Shown: positions 1-11,736 of the stretch, piece by piece | Numbering within the stretch: the first letter of the stretch is position 1 | Layout: every line of letters starts with the position of its first letter | From: Haberlea rhodopensis | Lineage: Eukaryota; Streptophyta; Magnoliopsida; Lamiales; Gesneriaceae | NCBI GenBank assembly: GCA_907163345.1 | Contig: CAJQUN010000003.1 | Coordinates: 4,024,108 to 4,088,107, forward strand | Direction of reading: 5' to 3' | Length of the DNA stretch: 64,000 bases | The notes under the pieces: generated by a model | What the model saw: the letters and a program-made list of their open reading frames with translations, nothing else | What the model was told of the DNA's origin: nothing | Databases searched by the model: none | Position numbers and translations under genes: made by a program

Positions 1-387
1 TTGGGGAACAATTGAGGATAAAAAGAATGATCATTTGTTGGTGGAATGTGTCGATTCAGTGCCCTAATTAATGCATACTTAATATTTTATTTATAAATAA
101 TTATTAATTTCCATCAATTTTTTTTACTTTTTTTTTTTATCTATATCAATTTATTACATGTCATTAGAAAAAAATGATCGAAATAATAAATACCAATAAC
201 TTGAACTTAAATTATTCTTATTATTATTAAATTATTTTGACAACAATGCAAGATGTGCTAATTATCTTCAAATGATAAAGTCTCAAATCTAACGTCATAT
301 CTATCTTCATACGAACTTAAAGTTTTGGCAACCTCCGAGTTTTTTAAAACCATATATATTTATACATACACATATACAATTATATAC
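1..387. other. AT-rich intergenic stretch, no gene seen
   Basis: Low-complexity AT-rich DNA with poly-T and poly-A runs and no open frame of note. It ends at the target-site copy AATTA that flanks the TRIM element. Confidence 0.6.
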
Positions 388-392
388 AATTA

Positions 393-742
393 TGTTGGAA
401 TACAACAATTGTCCTTACTGTGTGATAGAACGAAACGTGGTGCATTATGCTGCTTTACGGTTTACAATATTTGATTTATACGATTACCACCAGCTATAGT
501 TTTTTGGTAAAGCGGCAATCGTTTGATCCTACAATTAGTATCAGAGCTCAGGTCACGTGTTCGATTCTCATGAGTTGCAAGTAATGCAATTATTGTGAGG
601 GGATTGTTGGGGTACAACAATTGTTTTTGCTGTGTGATCGATCGCAATGTGGTGTTTGTGCCGCTGTACGGTTTAAAAGATTTGAGTTGCATTATTACCA
701 TCAGCTGTAGCTTTGGTAAACCGTCAAGCCTTGATCCTACCA
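393..742 (+). mobile_element. TRIM-like miniature LTR retrotransposon
   Basis: Two direct repeats of about 140 bp (393-533 and 605-742) both begin TGTTGG and end at GATCCTAC(C)A. Two bases after the first is TAGTATCAGAGC, nearly the initiator-methionine tRNA primer-binding site (TGGTATCAGAGC); resemblance to the tRNA continues to TTCGATT. Just before the second repeat is a short purine tract (TGTGAGGGGA). The repeats are therefore LTRs around an internal part of only about 70 bp with no coding capacity, the layout of a terminal-repeat retrotransposon in miniature. AATTA occurs immediately left (388-392) and right (742-746), fitting a 5-bp target duplication whose last base overlaps the LTR end. 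The LTRs have clearly diverged, so the insertion is old. Confidence 0.72.
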
Positions 743-746
743 ATTA

Positions 747-3686
747 TCACCTCATAAAAATCTGGGACTCGAGCTATGATATTAGTGCCAAAGTAACAAG
801 AGTCACTTGTGATGAGCTCGCATGCTACTGAAATTAAAGACATGAATGACCACTTTATTAACTATTGAAATAGACATGGTGGGAGAATTTTTCAAGGATT
901 TTGGAAAGAAAATAAATGGTATTGTTTCCTTGATCATTTGTGAGATGATAAATTACTCTTGGAAGAGTTTATTATAATTAATTGATAAGTTTGTACTTGC
1001 ATTCGAAGTAAATATATTTATTTCATATATGTTATTAGTTAAATGTATACCAAATACTTTTATTTAAAATAGATATAAATAAATGTGCACAAAACCCATA
1101 TATTTATCAAGTTTTATAAATTTTGATTAATAAGATGAATATTGCAAAAATATTTAAACCTATCTGATAAATCAAATGAGGTATCGTGCTAGGGAAAAAC
1201 AAAACGCTGGACCCGAATTAGTTTTGGTCCATAAGTTTGTAGTCAGTTCTTCGAGTTGTGAATAATCTCGCATTTCTATATTAACAAAACTTAGTTTTGG
1301 CTAGTCATCTTCTCCAAGTGAAATTAACACCATAGGCGAGCTCAAAGTTAGCTTTTTGGTCTAAGTCCACATAAAATGAGAAAGAATTGTGCTTTTACTT
1401 TAGTCAGATTCATATGCATAATAAATATGCTGTGCTCGTGTCCCCATCATGTCGGCTTCCTGGTTGTAGGATTTTTCGATTTTTTCCTTGATGGCTCTGG
1501 TAAAAATAAATATTAAAAAATTTAAAAACAAAACTTTAATCCAGCACAAGAGAGATTTTACCGTGACAGATATGAAAATATAGCTAGATTTTCGTTGGAA
1601 ACACCCTAATAATTTCCCTTCCACGAGTGAAATTAGTTATGGTGGTAGCACATTTCAAACCCTATTTTTTTTATTTACAATAAACTTTGAAAATCAAATT
1701 TACCCATTATCAGTCCCGATCAAAGGTCATAAATAACTACGAATCGGTGCGAGGTCAACGGTTCAACGAATCGGACCCATAACCGGCTCGTCTATAGATG
1801 GGCCAGTTAAGGGTCATATTAACCCATTAAGTTATAAGAGCAGTGTTGATCTAAATAATGTGTTATAATTTATATATAGTAATCAAACAAATATATCTTA
1901 AACATTTTGATTATTTGAGCATGCATTTATTTAATGTTATTTTATGATTAATCCACGGAGGAAAACACATTCAAATAGTTTTTACACTTTTCTTCAAATT
2001 TAATAAGTTTTTCAATTTTTTTTAAGAAAATAAGAGTCAACGTATAATCTTAATTATTGGTTAATCGTAACCAAAACTGGAATCGTAATTGGCTATTCAT
2101 GAACCATAACTGGAATCATCAAGGAAGCTTAAGGATAAGGGTCGAGGCGTTCTGAACTGTGGTCATGTCTACCCATTATGAAAATCGATATTTTTCAACC
2201 AATTCAACAACTAGAATCTTGGTCAAACCACAATTAGTTATTTAGTCAAACCAACTATTTGAATTTATTTTGTCAAACCAAATATTAAGTATAGATAATA
2301 TGAAAGATAAGATATAATATTGAAATATATTATCATAATCCGAAAGATATGACTGGATCGCAAAGTAGTAGGAATCGAGACTCTCGAGTTTAACATTTTA
2401 TAAATATCAGAGTAATCTTTTATTCCAAAAAGGACTCAAAATATCTCACCAAAACACACAAATTTAGAAATAGACACACTATCACATACACATAGTTCAA
2501 AATTTACAGCAAAGGAAGAGAATGAGTTTCACCACTTTATGTAACCTAAAATCAGTTCAAAAACGTTTACGAATTGTTGCTGATATTTGTAATTGGGTTT
2601 TGCTATGAATATCGTTCTTTCGTTTTGAATATTATATGCATTCTTTAAAATTCAGTTGAATAAGTGAATATTTTTAAACTATGATGTTCTCAGAAATTTG
2701 GATCACCTAGGAATAAGTGCTATACGGAGTAAAATATTAAGTGTGATGAGAGTCACCTCTTGAATTCAATGGGTAAAGTGTTACATTACATAGACCACCT
2801 CTTGAGCCCGCAGGACAAAGTGCCACGTGCATGATAATCAGCAGAGCAAATTACTACATACATGAGAGCCACCACTTGAGTCTATTGAAGCCCTCCATAT
2901 TTGCGGTGTTGGTTGATCCAGGCTTTAGTTGAAGTATATGAATTATGATTCTGATATGTTCTATTCTTGTTCTAATGAGAACAGTCATGTTAAGTTCTGT
3001 TTTAGTATTAGTATCATATTCTGCTCCGATTATGATATATATTTTGAAAACTATCATTATATATTATATGTTTTGTCATGTTCGATTGACACACACTTGT
3101 TGAGTGTTGGCCAAAACTTCACCCATTACATCTATTCCCTAGATAAAAGCGAATCAGAAATCAAAGAAAAATATCAACATTAATTTTGGAGATGGTGATT
3201 TAGATGTTATTCAAGATTTCACTGGCATTGATTAGCTAAGCTTCCACTAGCATATTTTAATTGGGAGAACAATTTTTAGACCAATTTTGTAAGTTTTTAA
3301 ATTTCAAGTTATAAAAAATATTTATTTTATGGAATAAAAGATTGATTGTAGTTATCATGTATTATGAAGCTTGTTGATTTCGAATTATTATTTGAACGCC
3401 CGTGTTATCGACCTCAGTCTTGGGATATGATACCATTCTTTCAAATCTAAACTCGCTCTATGGTAATCAGGCCCTTGCATGGGTTAGATTCATAATATGT
3501 AAGGTGTTTGGATAATATGAAATCATAAATTTCACATGTGTATAATTTTAGAATGTGCTTACTGAAATATATTAAATAGCTCACAAAATAGCTTACAAAC
3601 TCTTATATATTGTAAGCTATTTAGGAGCCTATAAACTATAAATTATTATTTTGACAGCATTTATTAATTTAATTCATCTAACCTAA
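747..3686. other. Gene-free intergenic stretch with transposon debris
   Basis: No supported gene. Around 1690-2230 short CCGGT/ACCGG-type phrases and AACCCATTAA recall the ends of the hAT element at 44-58 kb, so this may be an old relative. Around 2750-2890 a phrase like 'CACCTCTTGA' recurs at about 60-bp spacing, a weak degenerate tandem repeat. The short open frames here have no recognisable motif. Confidence 0.45.
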
Positions 3687-3917
3687 GGGTGTATTTGGAT
3701 TTATGGATTTGAAGCCATTTATTTCAAATTATGGATTCAAATCTATTTAATTGTTTGGATGAAATTATATTTGATGAATTTCAAATCCATCTATTTTTAC
3801 TAATTTATGTAAATGCAATGTTCATTGTGATGTATTTGAAATGAACATAAGACATTTGTTATTTCAAATCCAAGTTTCAGATTACTCTAAAATCGAATAC
3901 CTCCATTCAAATCAAAG
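3687..3917 (+). mobile_element. MITE, copy A of a three-copy family
   Basis: Begins GGGTGTATTTGGAT and contains GATTTGAAGCCAT, TTTCAAAT and CTAATTTATGTAAAT. The same phrases in the same order occur at 39961-40168 and, in reverse orientation, at about 31020-31286. Terminal inverted repeats are degenerate at the right end (ATTCAAAT). No coding capacity. Likely a non-autonomous DNA transposon; the superfamily cannot be assigned by eye. Confidence 0.5.
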
Positions 3918-3929
3918 AGCTTTGTTATT

Positions 3930-4028
3930 CATTTCAGTCCTCATTCGGCTAATGTTCTCGCCCATGTTCTAGCTGCTAGAGCCGTCTCGCATGGGCCTAA
4001 GATACTGGTTTGGTCACATACGACGTAA
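3930..4028 (+). pseudogene. RNase H-like (non-LTR retrotransposon type) C-terminal fragment
   Basis: A short frame reads SANVLAHVLAARAVSH followed by a VW pair and then a stop. This resembles the end of the plant RNase H-like domain of LINE-type retroelements (usual phrase: ANxxAHxLAxxA...VW). Nothing upstream continues the domain, so it is a fragment without function. The assignment rests on one motif only. Confidence 0.4.
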
Positions 4029-4868
4029 GCACAATAATGCACATGTTCGTCGAATAGAGTCCATATATTTGGCCCTTTCACTAGAGCAAGTGGACGATAG
4101 AAGAATGCATGACCTGAAGATATGTATAAAGATTTGGAGTGTAAATGGATCAACGATGATCTTCTGACTTACAGAAGTACTTGGAGAAGACTGACACATG
4201 TGCGTGACTGATCTTGATTTCTTATATGGTTCATATAATCTACTCCCAATTTATTGAAATTAAAGAATTAATTATTATCGTAATTTAAAAAGAAATAAAA
4301 TTGTGATTTAAAAACTACATATAAAATTTAAACAGATGCCTTATCTTCTGTTTCCGGGACCATGACCAAGTCTAACAAAGAGTCAAAACTAAGAGTCATA
4401 TTAATTAAGAGAAAAAAGAAAGAAAGTGAAGGTGCTTAAAAAGAAACAAATTGCATGTGGACCAAAATCATCCACAGAATCACTCAGGCACACACTCAGA
4501 TACATAATAAAGCACAAGAAACGGAGCACAGCAGAGAAGTTCCTTTCAGCTGTAAAAAACAACCGAGGTCTTCTTTCAAATACTTTCTTCACACACTTAT
4601 TTCTTCAATCCAAATCCCAAAAAAGGTCTTCCATTTACCAATGAAAGGATCTTATGTTATGTAGAATTATTGCAATTTCATCTAGTTTTCATACAACTGT
4701 TCTTTATTTGATAACAATGCCGTGAAGAAATCCCCTGGAAAAAGCCTTTCCCTGCCTTTCCTAACTGCTGCAACTGTCTCTAAAAACATCAGAACCTATC
4801 TTTTTTGTGTATGTGTGTGTGTAGCATAAATCTTGCTGAAAGTTTGAATCTTGAGGTGGGTTTTTGCA
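4029..4868. promoter_or_regulatory. Upstream region of the small membrane-protein gene
   Basis: No gene seen. The last 100-200 bp before the ATG at 4869 contain a GT-rich run (TGTGTATGTGTGTGTGTAG) and would hold the promoter and 5' leader. No unambiguous TATA box could be picked. Confidence 0.35.
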
Positions 4869-6719
4869 ATGGGTGGAAAGGAAGATGGGTGGGGTGGCTG
4901 GCTTCCGGCGCCGAGTGGTGCGCCGCCGTGCATGCTGAAAGATGACGATTGGACTCACTTTGACAATTCTGTCAACGCTGTTTCGTTTGGGTTTGTTGCC
5001 ACTGCTATTCTCATTTCGATGTTTCTTGTTATGGCTATATTTGAGAAGTTTCTCAGAACTACCTCGCCGGGGGTCACTACAGCCGGTGGACGCCGGTTAC
5101 AGTCCGACATTGAGGCTCATAATCGTGCTGGTGGCTGCAATGCTAAGCTTGGTTATCCATCTCCTAAAGTAAGCGTCTCTTGAATTTATTAATATTAATA
5201 ATATTATACGCGGCTGTTATGCATAAGCTTTCTCGTCTTTTCGTCTCTTTTTTTCTTCTCTTTTGGTGCTCTAGTTTTGCCCTTCATTGGTTGGTTTCAC
5301 TGTTTCGCATTTTGTATTAAAAAATTTGTTTTTACAGGTTTTAATGATTACTTTTCTGACAAAAGCACTATTTTACTTTTTTTCCATTTTCTTTCCATTT
5401 TATATATTCATCTACTCACCCCTACTGTTTCGTCATCTAAGCCCGTTTCCAGAACCTCAACGTCAAAACCTCTGTTTCCAACAAGCATGATGAGGAGTTC
5501 CATGGAAGGATGAAGTTAAAGTTAATAAATTTGACAACATAATATTTTTGTGAATAAGAACTAATTACGTGGGAAACTGGGAATAATAATATATTAGCAG
5601 TTAATTTAGAAAAAGAGAATTGTGGATTAGGTACTGTTTTGTTTTTTACACCATAAAGTCTTGAATTCTTTAAGATTTAAGAATAACAGCATGTGCATGT
5701 TCCTGGGATTTGGGCACGCTACCGTATATAATTACTAATTTAAGAAATGGCCCATTCAAGAATTTGTCAGCCAGTTTCTTGGTCCCTACCTCCATTAATG
5801 AGCGACGAAGCTTTAGGCCTTAAACGTATACATTTCTTCATTCTATAGCTCATCCCCACCCCTTCGGTTGTGACGTACATTCACCTTTTGGCCCATAAAA
5901 AAACAATATTTATGATTCTTGTCGCCACTTCCAAAATTAATGATGCATATACTCGAGCTCAGTTTCATTGAATCGGCTTGAATCTCGAGAAAAACGAGCT
6001 ATTTTAGACTTGAATTCCATTTGAATTAGTGTGTAAATTCAAGCTTGGCTCTTCTGGTTATATTTTAAATTTATCAATTGTTTTCGTGGGTATATCCCAT
6101 GGGTAGCCAAAATAATCATTTCCTGTTAATATAATATTGTCTGCTTTCCCAACATTAATAACGCACAAAACTAGCTAGGTTCCTTGTATACTGTGAATTA
6201 TGGCTGTACTCAATTTGTTAATATTGTTTCGTGTAATATAATATTAGTCCAATAATGTTGATTTTGAGACAATCTTAGTTATTTGTGCTTGTACGAATTT
6301 TAAACATGTTTTAAGCGGGGTGAACGTGAAATCTTTTGGTTGTGGCGGATGTCTGGTGTTGAGTGCCGTGGGGGAGCCAGAAGTTCATTTTAGGGTAGTA
6401 ATCTAGAAACTTGCATGAGAAAAATGCTTGACATTGTGCTCAAAAAATGAAAGTAAAATTTTTCTTAGGCACCAAAGTATTTACAAGCTTAGACTTGAGC
6501 ATGAGATGATTTTATTTCGCATTTTTTTGGACACTGACTCGTTTGAATTCATTTTCCCTTCAGATATCCCTTAATGCCAGAGAAGTTTCGGTACTAATGC
6601 CTGGTGACACTGTTCCCAAATACATCGCCAATCCGGCCCCCATTCCTTGTCCCCCCGAACGCATCCCATGGCCTTCACATCAACAACTAAACTTACACAA
6701 TCGTCCCATCTCGGCCTAA
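4869..6719 (+). CDS. Uncharacterised plant one-helix membrane protein
   Basis: Two exons, 4869-5168 and 6564-6719, joined in phase 0 across a GT-AG intron (AAA|GTAAGC ... TTCAG|ATA), give 151 residues. The first ATG (GCAATGGGTGG) is used; an upstream in-frame TTG is not a start. The N-terminus is Gly/Trp/Pro-rich (GWGGWLPAPSGAPPCML), a single hydrophobic helix spans about residues 38-58, and the tail is basic then proline-rich (NPAPIPCPPERIPWP). The layout matches a conserved but functionally undescribed land-plant family. No signal peptide is apparent; the helix is probably a membrane anchor. The 1.4-kb intron has no other gene. Function unknown. Confidence 0.8.
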
Positions 6720-6835
6720 AGTCATCAGCAAACACAAAAGGAAACGGCATGTCATATGAAACTATGCATCACTCTCGTGATTGGCTTGAAATATTAGTTG
6801 AGGGGATGCAAAAAAGGAGATATCTTTTGGTTCTT

Positions 6836-6879
<44 letters not shown>

Positions 6880-7417
6880 GCTCTGGTATCTGGTATATTA
6901 TAAGGGGAAACAAAACATGTTATGTTCTCTGGTATATTATAAGGCGAGACAAGCGTTATTCGTGATAGAAATTGTTGTGTTTTCTTGGATCCATTGCCTT
7001 TGTTACACAGAACATCAGGGGAAAAACTTGTAGGAAATTAGTATGTTATGAGTTATTTATGATATTGATATTTGAGTAGTAATTTGGAACATCAAGAACT
7101 TGGTTAATGAGTTTCACCTCTATGGCTCTATATAATTTTTCTGAACTACTTTTGATAAAAATAACTCTATTAAAGTCCTTTTAAATTTTATATTTGATAT
7201 GCAATTTTGTAGTTTTGTTTCTAGAACTGCTGCTGTGTGTAAAGAAAAGAGGTTAGGACTACTGCCGAATCGAGTCCATGTATAAAAATAATAATATAAT
7301 GATGCACGAAACTTATATAAAAGTAACTGATGTACGAAGCTTACATAAATTAACTGATGCACGGTGCACCAATTAGGTTATGTTCTTGACCAGTGAAGAT
7401 TCATGTTCGTGCATCAC
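6720..7417. other. 3' flank and intergenic DNA
   Basis: Apart from the AT microsatellite there is nothing recognisable. The open frame on the plus strand at 6647-7033 runs through the microsatellite and overlaps the preceding gene in another frame, so it is not a gene. Confidence 0.5.
6837..6877. repeat. (AT)n microsatellite
   Basis: About 40 bp of uninterrupted TA dinucleotides just downstream of the membrane-protein gene; likely length-polymorphic. Confidence 0.95.
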
Positions 7418-8453
7418 TTATCGTTGTGTACCTTGATTCCCATCCTTTGCTTTCGCTGACAGAAGGGTGCCCTTGAATCGAGATTTCAAAAACGTTCCAT
7501 CAAGGAATAACATCTGACGACAATGTTTAAACCCGTCAATGTTGGCATGAAATGAAACGAACAAATGGCAAAATTGGTTGCTGTCATCAACTTCAACCTC
7601 AATAAAACTTCCAACATTTATCGTTCTCGCCGCATCAACGTACGAATTCAATTCCTGGAACGACTCATCATAATTCTCAAAAGCAATAGATCTAGCATTC
7701 TCCACACTTCTCCATGCCTTACTATAAGTGATACCAAGCCATAATCTCTTTTTATTAACTCCAATACATCAGTTGCAGAGAACTTAGGATTTGAAGACAC
7801 TCGATCAGCAATAATTTCAGATATTAAAACAGAACTCATCCTTTTAGATTTGTCTTTGATCATTCTGAACCCACAAGTGTATATGTTGTTCAATTTCTTT
7901 ATATAAAAAGACCTATCCACTCTTGATATACTTGCATTTACAAACCAACCACATCATTCGTCATGTTTTCTCCCACACTCTGCAACTACCCTAACCTTAT
8001 TGTTTTTAACATGATGAAATCAAAACCAACCTTCACCGAATATTTACTCAATTTACAGGGAAACACTTCTACACCACTACTAAACTTTTGACCAACCCTA
8101 CTAATTTTTGATGACCAACTGGAACATAACAACAACTTCTCTTTGCCTTTAACATTACGTCTCCGATGGTCAGAATCAAATTCTGGAGATGAATGACATG
8201 CTTGTTCAATATCATCACGTGCACCTGCAACATTATTTTCCCTAATATCTATAAGGTCAGTTGCCTCGCATGCACCACCAAAATGTAACGGTGCATTATC
8301 CCCAACGTCAACAATCGATGTCTGCCAGTTCCTACTTCCTGGAGAAACTCCAGGATATGCAATTCTTTCATCATCAAGATCAACTGTCAACAACCGAACG
8401 TCTATAATCTTACACAGAACAAACATATTCCTTATATCATCTTCATTACTCAA
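7418..8453 (-). pseudogene. Broken Mutator-like (MuDR/MULE) transposase
   Basis: Read on the minus strand from 8453, the pieces follow the order of a plant MULE transposase. First comes an acidic N-terminal part, then the MuDR N-terminal domain (KYSVKVGFDF then, in another frame, VVAEC), a helical linker (ISEIIADRVSSNPKF), and the start of the catalytic region (LFLDGTFLKSRF ... AKDGNQG). It then stops, whereas the family normally continues for hundreds of residues. Three lesions are visible: loss of one A in the run after FIMLK (near 8010), a TGA near 7950, and a frame slip at the 'YG...YSKAW' motif near 7730. No terminal inverted repeats were identified. It is a dead, 3'-truncated copy. Confidence 0.75.
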
Positions 8454-9995
8454 ACAACATTTAAGGTGTCAATGTATAGAATATTTAAAAGATATTCCAT
8501 CAAAGTTGTAATCACTCCATTTATGCATTGCAGAAGATTTTAACTCCATGAAAGAAAAGCTAGAAGTTAGGTTAAAAACTTGTGTTTCCTCTCTAAATTT
8601 CAACAAAATCATAATTCCAGAATACATCGCTTCCAACCAATGACACAGACTCGCATAAATTTAGAAAGGAAACTATTACAGATCTACCAAAAAAGCTTAT
8701 CTTTCTTTCCCTGAATCGATCGATGCCATCGATTTTATTCAATGATTTTGGTGTAGAGTGTTCGAACTTTTAGCATGCCTCGATTCAAAGGAGGTAGATT
8801 TTACGTGCAGAGAAGGAAAAGATATTACTTAAAGATTAGGTTTATAGTTCTTTTATAACTTAGGGTATTTTGAGAATTAAAAAAGACCTTTGCAAACCAA
8901 CTCTTTAAAAAGTGGACTTACATGAATATAATTATCTCATAAGTGTATTTTTTTGTAAACACTATTTTTTTCAGATTTATTTAAAATATCTTTCTGAAAA
9001 CAGTACCAATATACAATTTCCCCTAAAAATAAAACAGCTCCAGCTTATCTTCAGGAATCCGCATAACCTGCAATTGCCTCAATAGTTTATTTGATTAATT
9101 GTTTACAAGAATGCTAGTTTCAGCTCATCGATATACGCATTAACTTTTTATACATGATTACATGATCAAGAATATTATTTTTATATATTAACACTTCTTT
9201 TTTTTTATTAAAAAAATAAATTAAAATAACCACATGTACAACACATAAATCCGCAAATCTTAAGTAATGACAAAGATGATTCAAAAGACTTTGAAGTAAT
9301 GACAAAGATGATTCAAAAGACAGATGATTCAAAAGAAAAGTGCTTCACATTAGAAGTGTTAGAACTTGACCAATATAGTACAATGACCGTCGTAGCTAAA
9401 TTAAGTCCCCTCAAATCATGAGTCAAAGGATGAGGTCGAATAAGAGAACTGTCTTACAAACCCTGAATGAACAAGTACAAATACACGAGAGATAAAAATT
9501 GATAAAGACAAATAAACGAACAAGCTCTCCTATCCAAATCTCAATTTAAAAGCCATCGACCAATAAACACCACTGAATGACACATGAAACCTAAAAGCCC
9601 AGTTGTCATGACCAAGCAATGTCCTAGTAGTTAAACAAATTCAATAAACCACCGCCAAAAGGCAAAATAGTGTCACAAAAAAACGAAAGCAAGCTAGGCA
9701 AAATAACTACTAATTGCCAAATAATATTACCACCAAGCCAAATCCAAAAAGGTAGATATCGAGAGACTAATATTCTATGATAACAATAGACAAAAGCATA
9801 TCTACCAAACAACATATAAGCTATATGCTTATATATTAGGTACATATATAGGAGCACCAAAAGGGGATAGCGCCCCTGACAAATCAATCGCACGCAAAAT
9901 AAGATACGAGATTCTTTCCAATCCCGCTCATACCTTTTAACTTTTGCATGTTAAATTCTCTTTAGCATATATTACAACTACAAAGGAAAAGAGCA
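8454..9995. other. Gene-free intergenic stretch
   Basis: AT-rich DNA with no supported gene or complete transposon. It includes the short tandem repeat at 9262-9325. Confidence 0.5.
9262..9325. repeat. 32-bp direct tandem duplication
   Basis: The unit starting AAGTAATGACAAAGATGATT occurs at 9262 and again at 9294. A third partial unit (GATGATTCAAAAGA) follows near 9322. Confidence 0.8.
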
Positions 9996-10065
9996 GGGGA
10001 TGATGCTCGAACCCGAGATCTCGAACTTCTTTATTGGAGCTGGTGTCAATTGAGTCACAAGACCT
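9996..10065 (-). mobile_element. tRNA-derived SINE-like remnant
   Basis: On the minus strand the stretch reads like a Pol III promoter region: a weak A-box-like phrase (TGACTCAATTGACACC), then about 35 bp later a B-box-like phrase (CTCGGGTTCGAGCATC; consensus GGTTCRANNCC). No tRNA fold was found, so a SINE head is more likely than a tRNA gene. Confidence 0.35.
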
Positions 10066-10370
10066 TCGACAACTTCTTCATATTATTAGGTCACATAAAT
10101 TTTTTCTAAAATGGTAAGATCTAACCATGGCACAATCGCACATACCATGGCAACAGCTCAAGCAAAAACATCTTTCCCTCCAAACTCCAAACTTACCTGC
10201 TGACTTTTTTAACAACGAGACAACCTAGGGAAGTGGAAAGACCTCTCCCAACTACTTCAATATGACCAAAATAACCCTTAACGTACAATCTCATTCCAAA
10301 ACCTGCGTTAAGTTTTTACAGAAAGATGAAACATTCCAAGGACACAAGTGGGTTCTCCAGCAGCTCATTA

Positions 10371-11162
10371 CTATCCATTGGCATTTGGCCACTGGTGGTC
10401 CCTATTGTCTTCCGACTGTTCTTCAAGCTTTCCGATCTTCTCTCCCAAACCAGTGCCGACCCGACTCGGAGATTTACCCGTTCTCCTGGCTGTTTGGATA
10501 CGACACGCGTTAGGTTTAAAGGACCCGGACTCTGGACGCATCATCGGAGATCTTGATCTTCTGTCGGGGGTTTCCTCATTGTTGTCCTTCCTATACCCAG
10601 AACCGGTTCCAGGTCCTGACCGGATCCGACCTGGTGATGGTTCCGATCTCCGGCACGGCGATTTCCCGGCGGACTTATCTCTCTTGTATTCTCCGGAAAA
10701 CGACTGGTTTCCAAACCTTGCGGGTGACCTTTTACGGCTTGTACTCACGATGTCGTTATCGCTACTGTTGTTTTCTTTCTTCTCTGTGACGGAAGTGGAA
10801 ACACTAACGCTCTCGCTTAAAGTGCTGCAGATCTCAGATACCTCAGAGAGCTCCTGATTACCGAAAACCATGTACAGCTTCTGGGGGACCCCGCCGTTTC
10901 GGGGCTTCTTCTCCTCTGGGCGTGGCTTGGATAATTCTGGCAATAGTAATGGCGCAGTCTTGATGAATGGAGTTTCAGTTCGTCTACTTTCTTGGAATGT
11001 AGGCGACGGCCGTTTGGGCATGGTGGGTGTTTCCGAGAGTACTTCTTTCACCGTTTCTTCTTCTTGGAGTGGATGTGTTGGAGGTGGAGATTTGCTGCTA
11101 TGACTCCTGTTGCTCTCGGATTTCAAAAAGTGGGAAGCGTTTGTACTGAGACAGCAACCCAT
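10371..11162 (-). CDS. MGCC-start, predicted lipid-anchored Ser/Arg/Pro-rich protein
   Basis: Single-exon frame of 263 residues. The chosen start is the internal ATG giving MGCCLSTN, 15 codons into the longer frame: Gly2 suits N-myristoylation and Cys3-Cys4 suit palmitoylation, so plasma-membrane anchoring is inferred. The body is low-complexity and hydrophilic: a Ser/Pro region (about 18-60) with EEETVKEVLSETP, a central Ser/Glu stretch (SEVSEICSTLSESVSVSTS), then a basic Arg/Ser/Pro tail (SPARFGNQ, RRSEPSPGRIRSGPG). This order is known from plant proteins annotated only as 'serine/arginine repetitive matrix-like'. There is no catalytic domain. GC content is much higher than the surroundings, as expected for coding DNA. 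Long plus-strand frames over it are shadows. Biochemical role unknown. Confidence 0.8.
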   Translation of the reverse strand: MGCCLSTNASHFLKSESNRSHSSKSPPPTHPLQEEETVKEVLSETPTMPKRPSPTFQESRRTETPFIKTAPLLLPELSKPRPEEKKPRNGGVPQKLYMVFGNQELSEVSEICSTLSESVSVSTSVTEKKENNSSDNDIVSTSRKRSPARFGNQSFSGEYKRDKSAGKSPCRRSEPSPGRIRSGPGTGSGYRKDNNEETPDRRSRSPMMRPESGSFKPNACRIQTARRTGKSPSRVGTGLGEKIGKLEEQSEDNRDHQWPNANG

Positions 11163-11564
11163 TGGATCAAAACTAAAAAAAAAATGAAGCTTCAGTGGTT
11201 CAAGCATTCACGGAGTCATGACATGGTACTGCGGTCAAGGGACTTTAATGGAGGTGGGAAGGGAAATGTGTGAATGTGAATGGAGAAAAAATGTTGATTC
11301 ATATGTATTAGGTTGGGGATGGAAGAATGGTTCCCGATACTGTTGTGTAGTTTTTGTTCTAATTCTATTCAAATTCATGAAATGATTATGGCTATTACCC
11401 GCATAGTTTTTTTAAATTTAAAATAACATAATTAGATAATTTTGAAAAATTATTAATAAAAAAATTCAAAAAAATTAAAAATGTTTCGTAACAATTGTCT
11501 TAATCAGTCAAATCGTTGTTTCAGGCCCTGAAATCGCTTTTTTCCTGCAGCTACCATTCTTGTG

Positions 11565-11736
11565 AATCATGGTGGGGGTTTCATTGTTGCTGTCCTTAAG
11601 GGCACTGCCCTCAGGGGCATCATCCACCATCCATTTGTATTTTTTTTCTTTTTTAAAAAAAGATTTCAAATGGATGGTGATGATGTCCCTAAGGGCACTA
11701 CACTTAAGGACATCATCAAACAAACCCATGGTGGGA
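11565..11736. mobile_element. Foldback MITE
   Basis: Two inverted arms of about 70 bp flank an AT-rich loop of roughly 35 bp (11635-11668). The left arm has CCTTAAGGGCACTGCCCTCA then CATCATCCACCATCCATTTG; the right arm read in reverse has CCTTAAGTGTAGTGCCCTTA then CATCATCACCATCCATTTG. The match continues outward over GGGTTT...TGTCC. No coding capacity. It sits just upstream of the minus-strand MGCC gene. Confidence 0.75.

Noticed and set aside
9996..10065. A tRNA gene on the minus strand
   Set aside because: Box-like sequences are present but no cloverleaf stems could be paired.
10326..10857. Plus-strand open frames over the MGCC gene
   Set aside because: They are GC-rich shadows of the minus-strand gene; only the minus frame gives a coherent protein with an acylation-type start.
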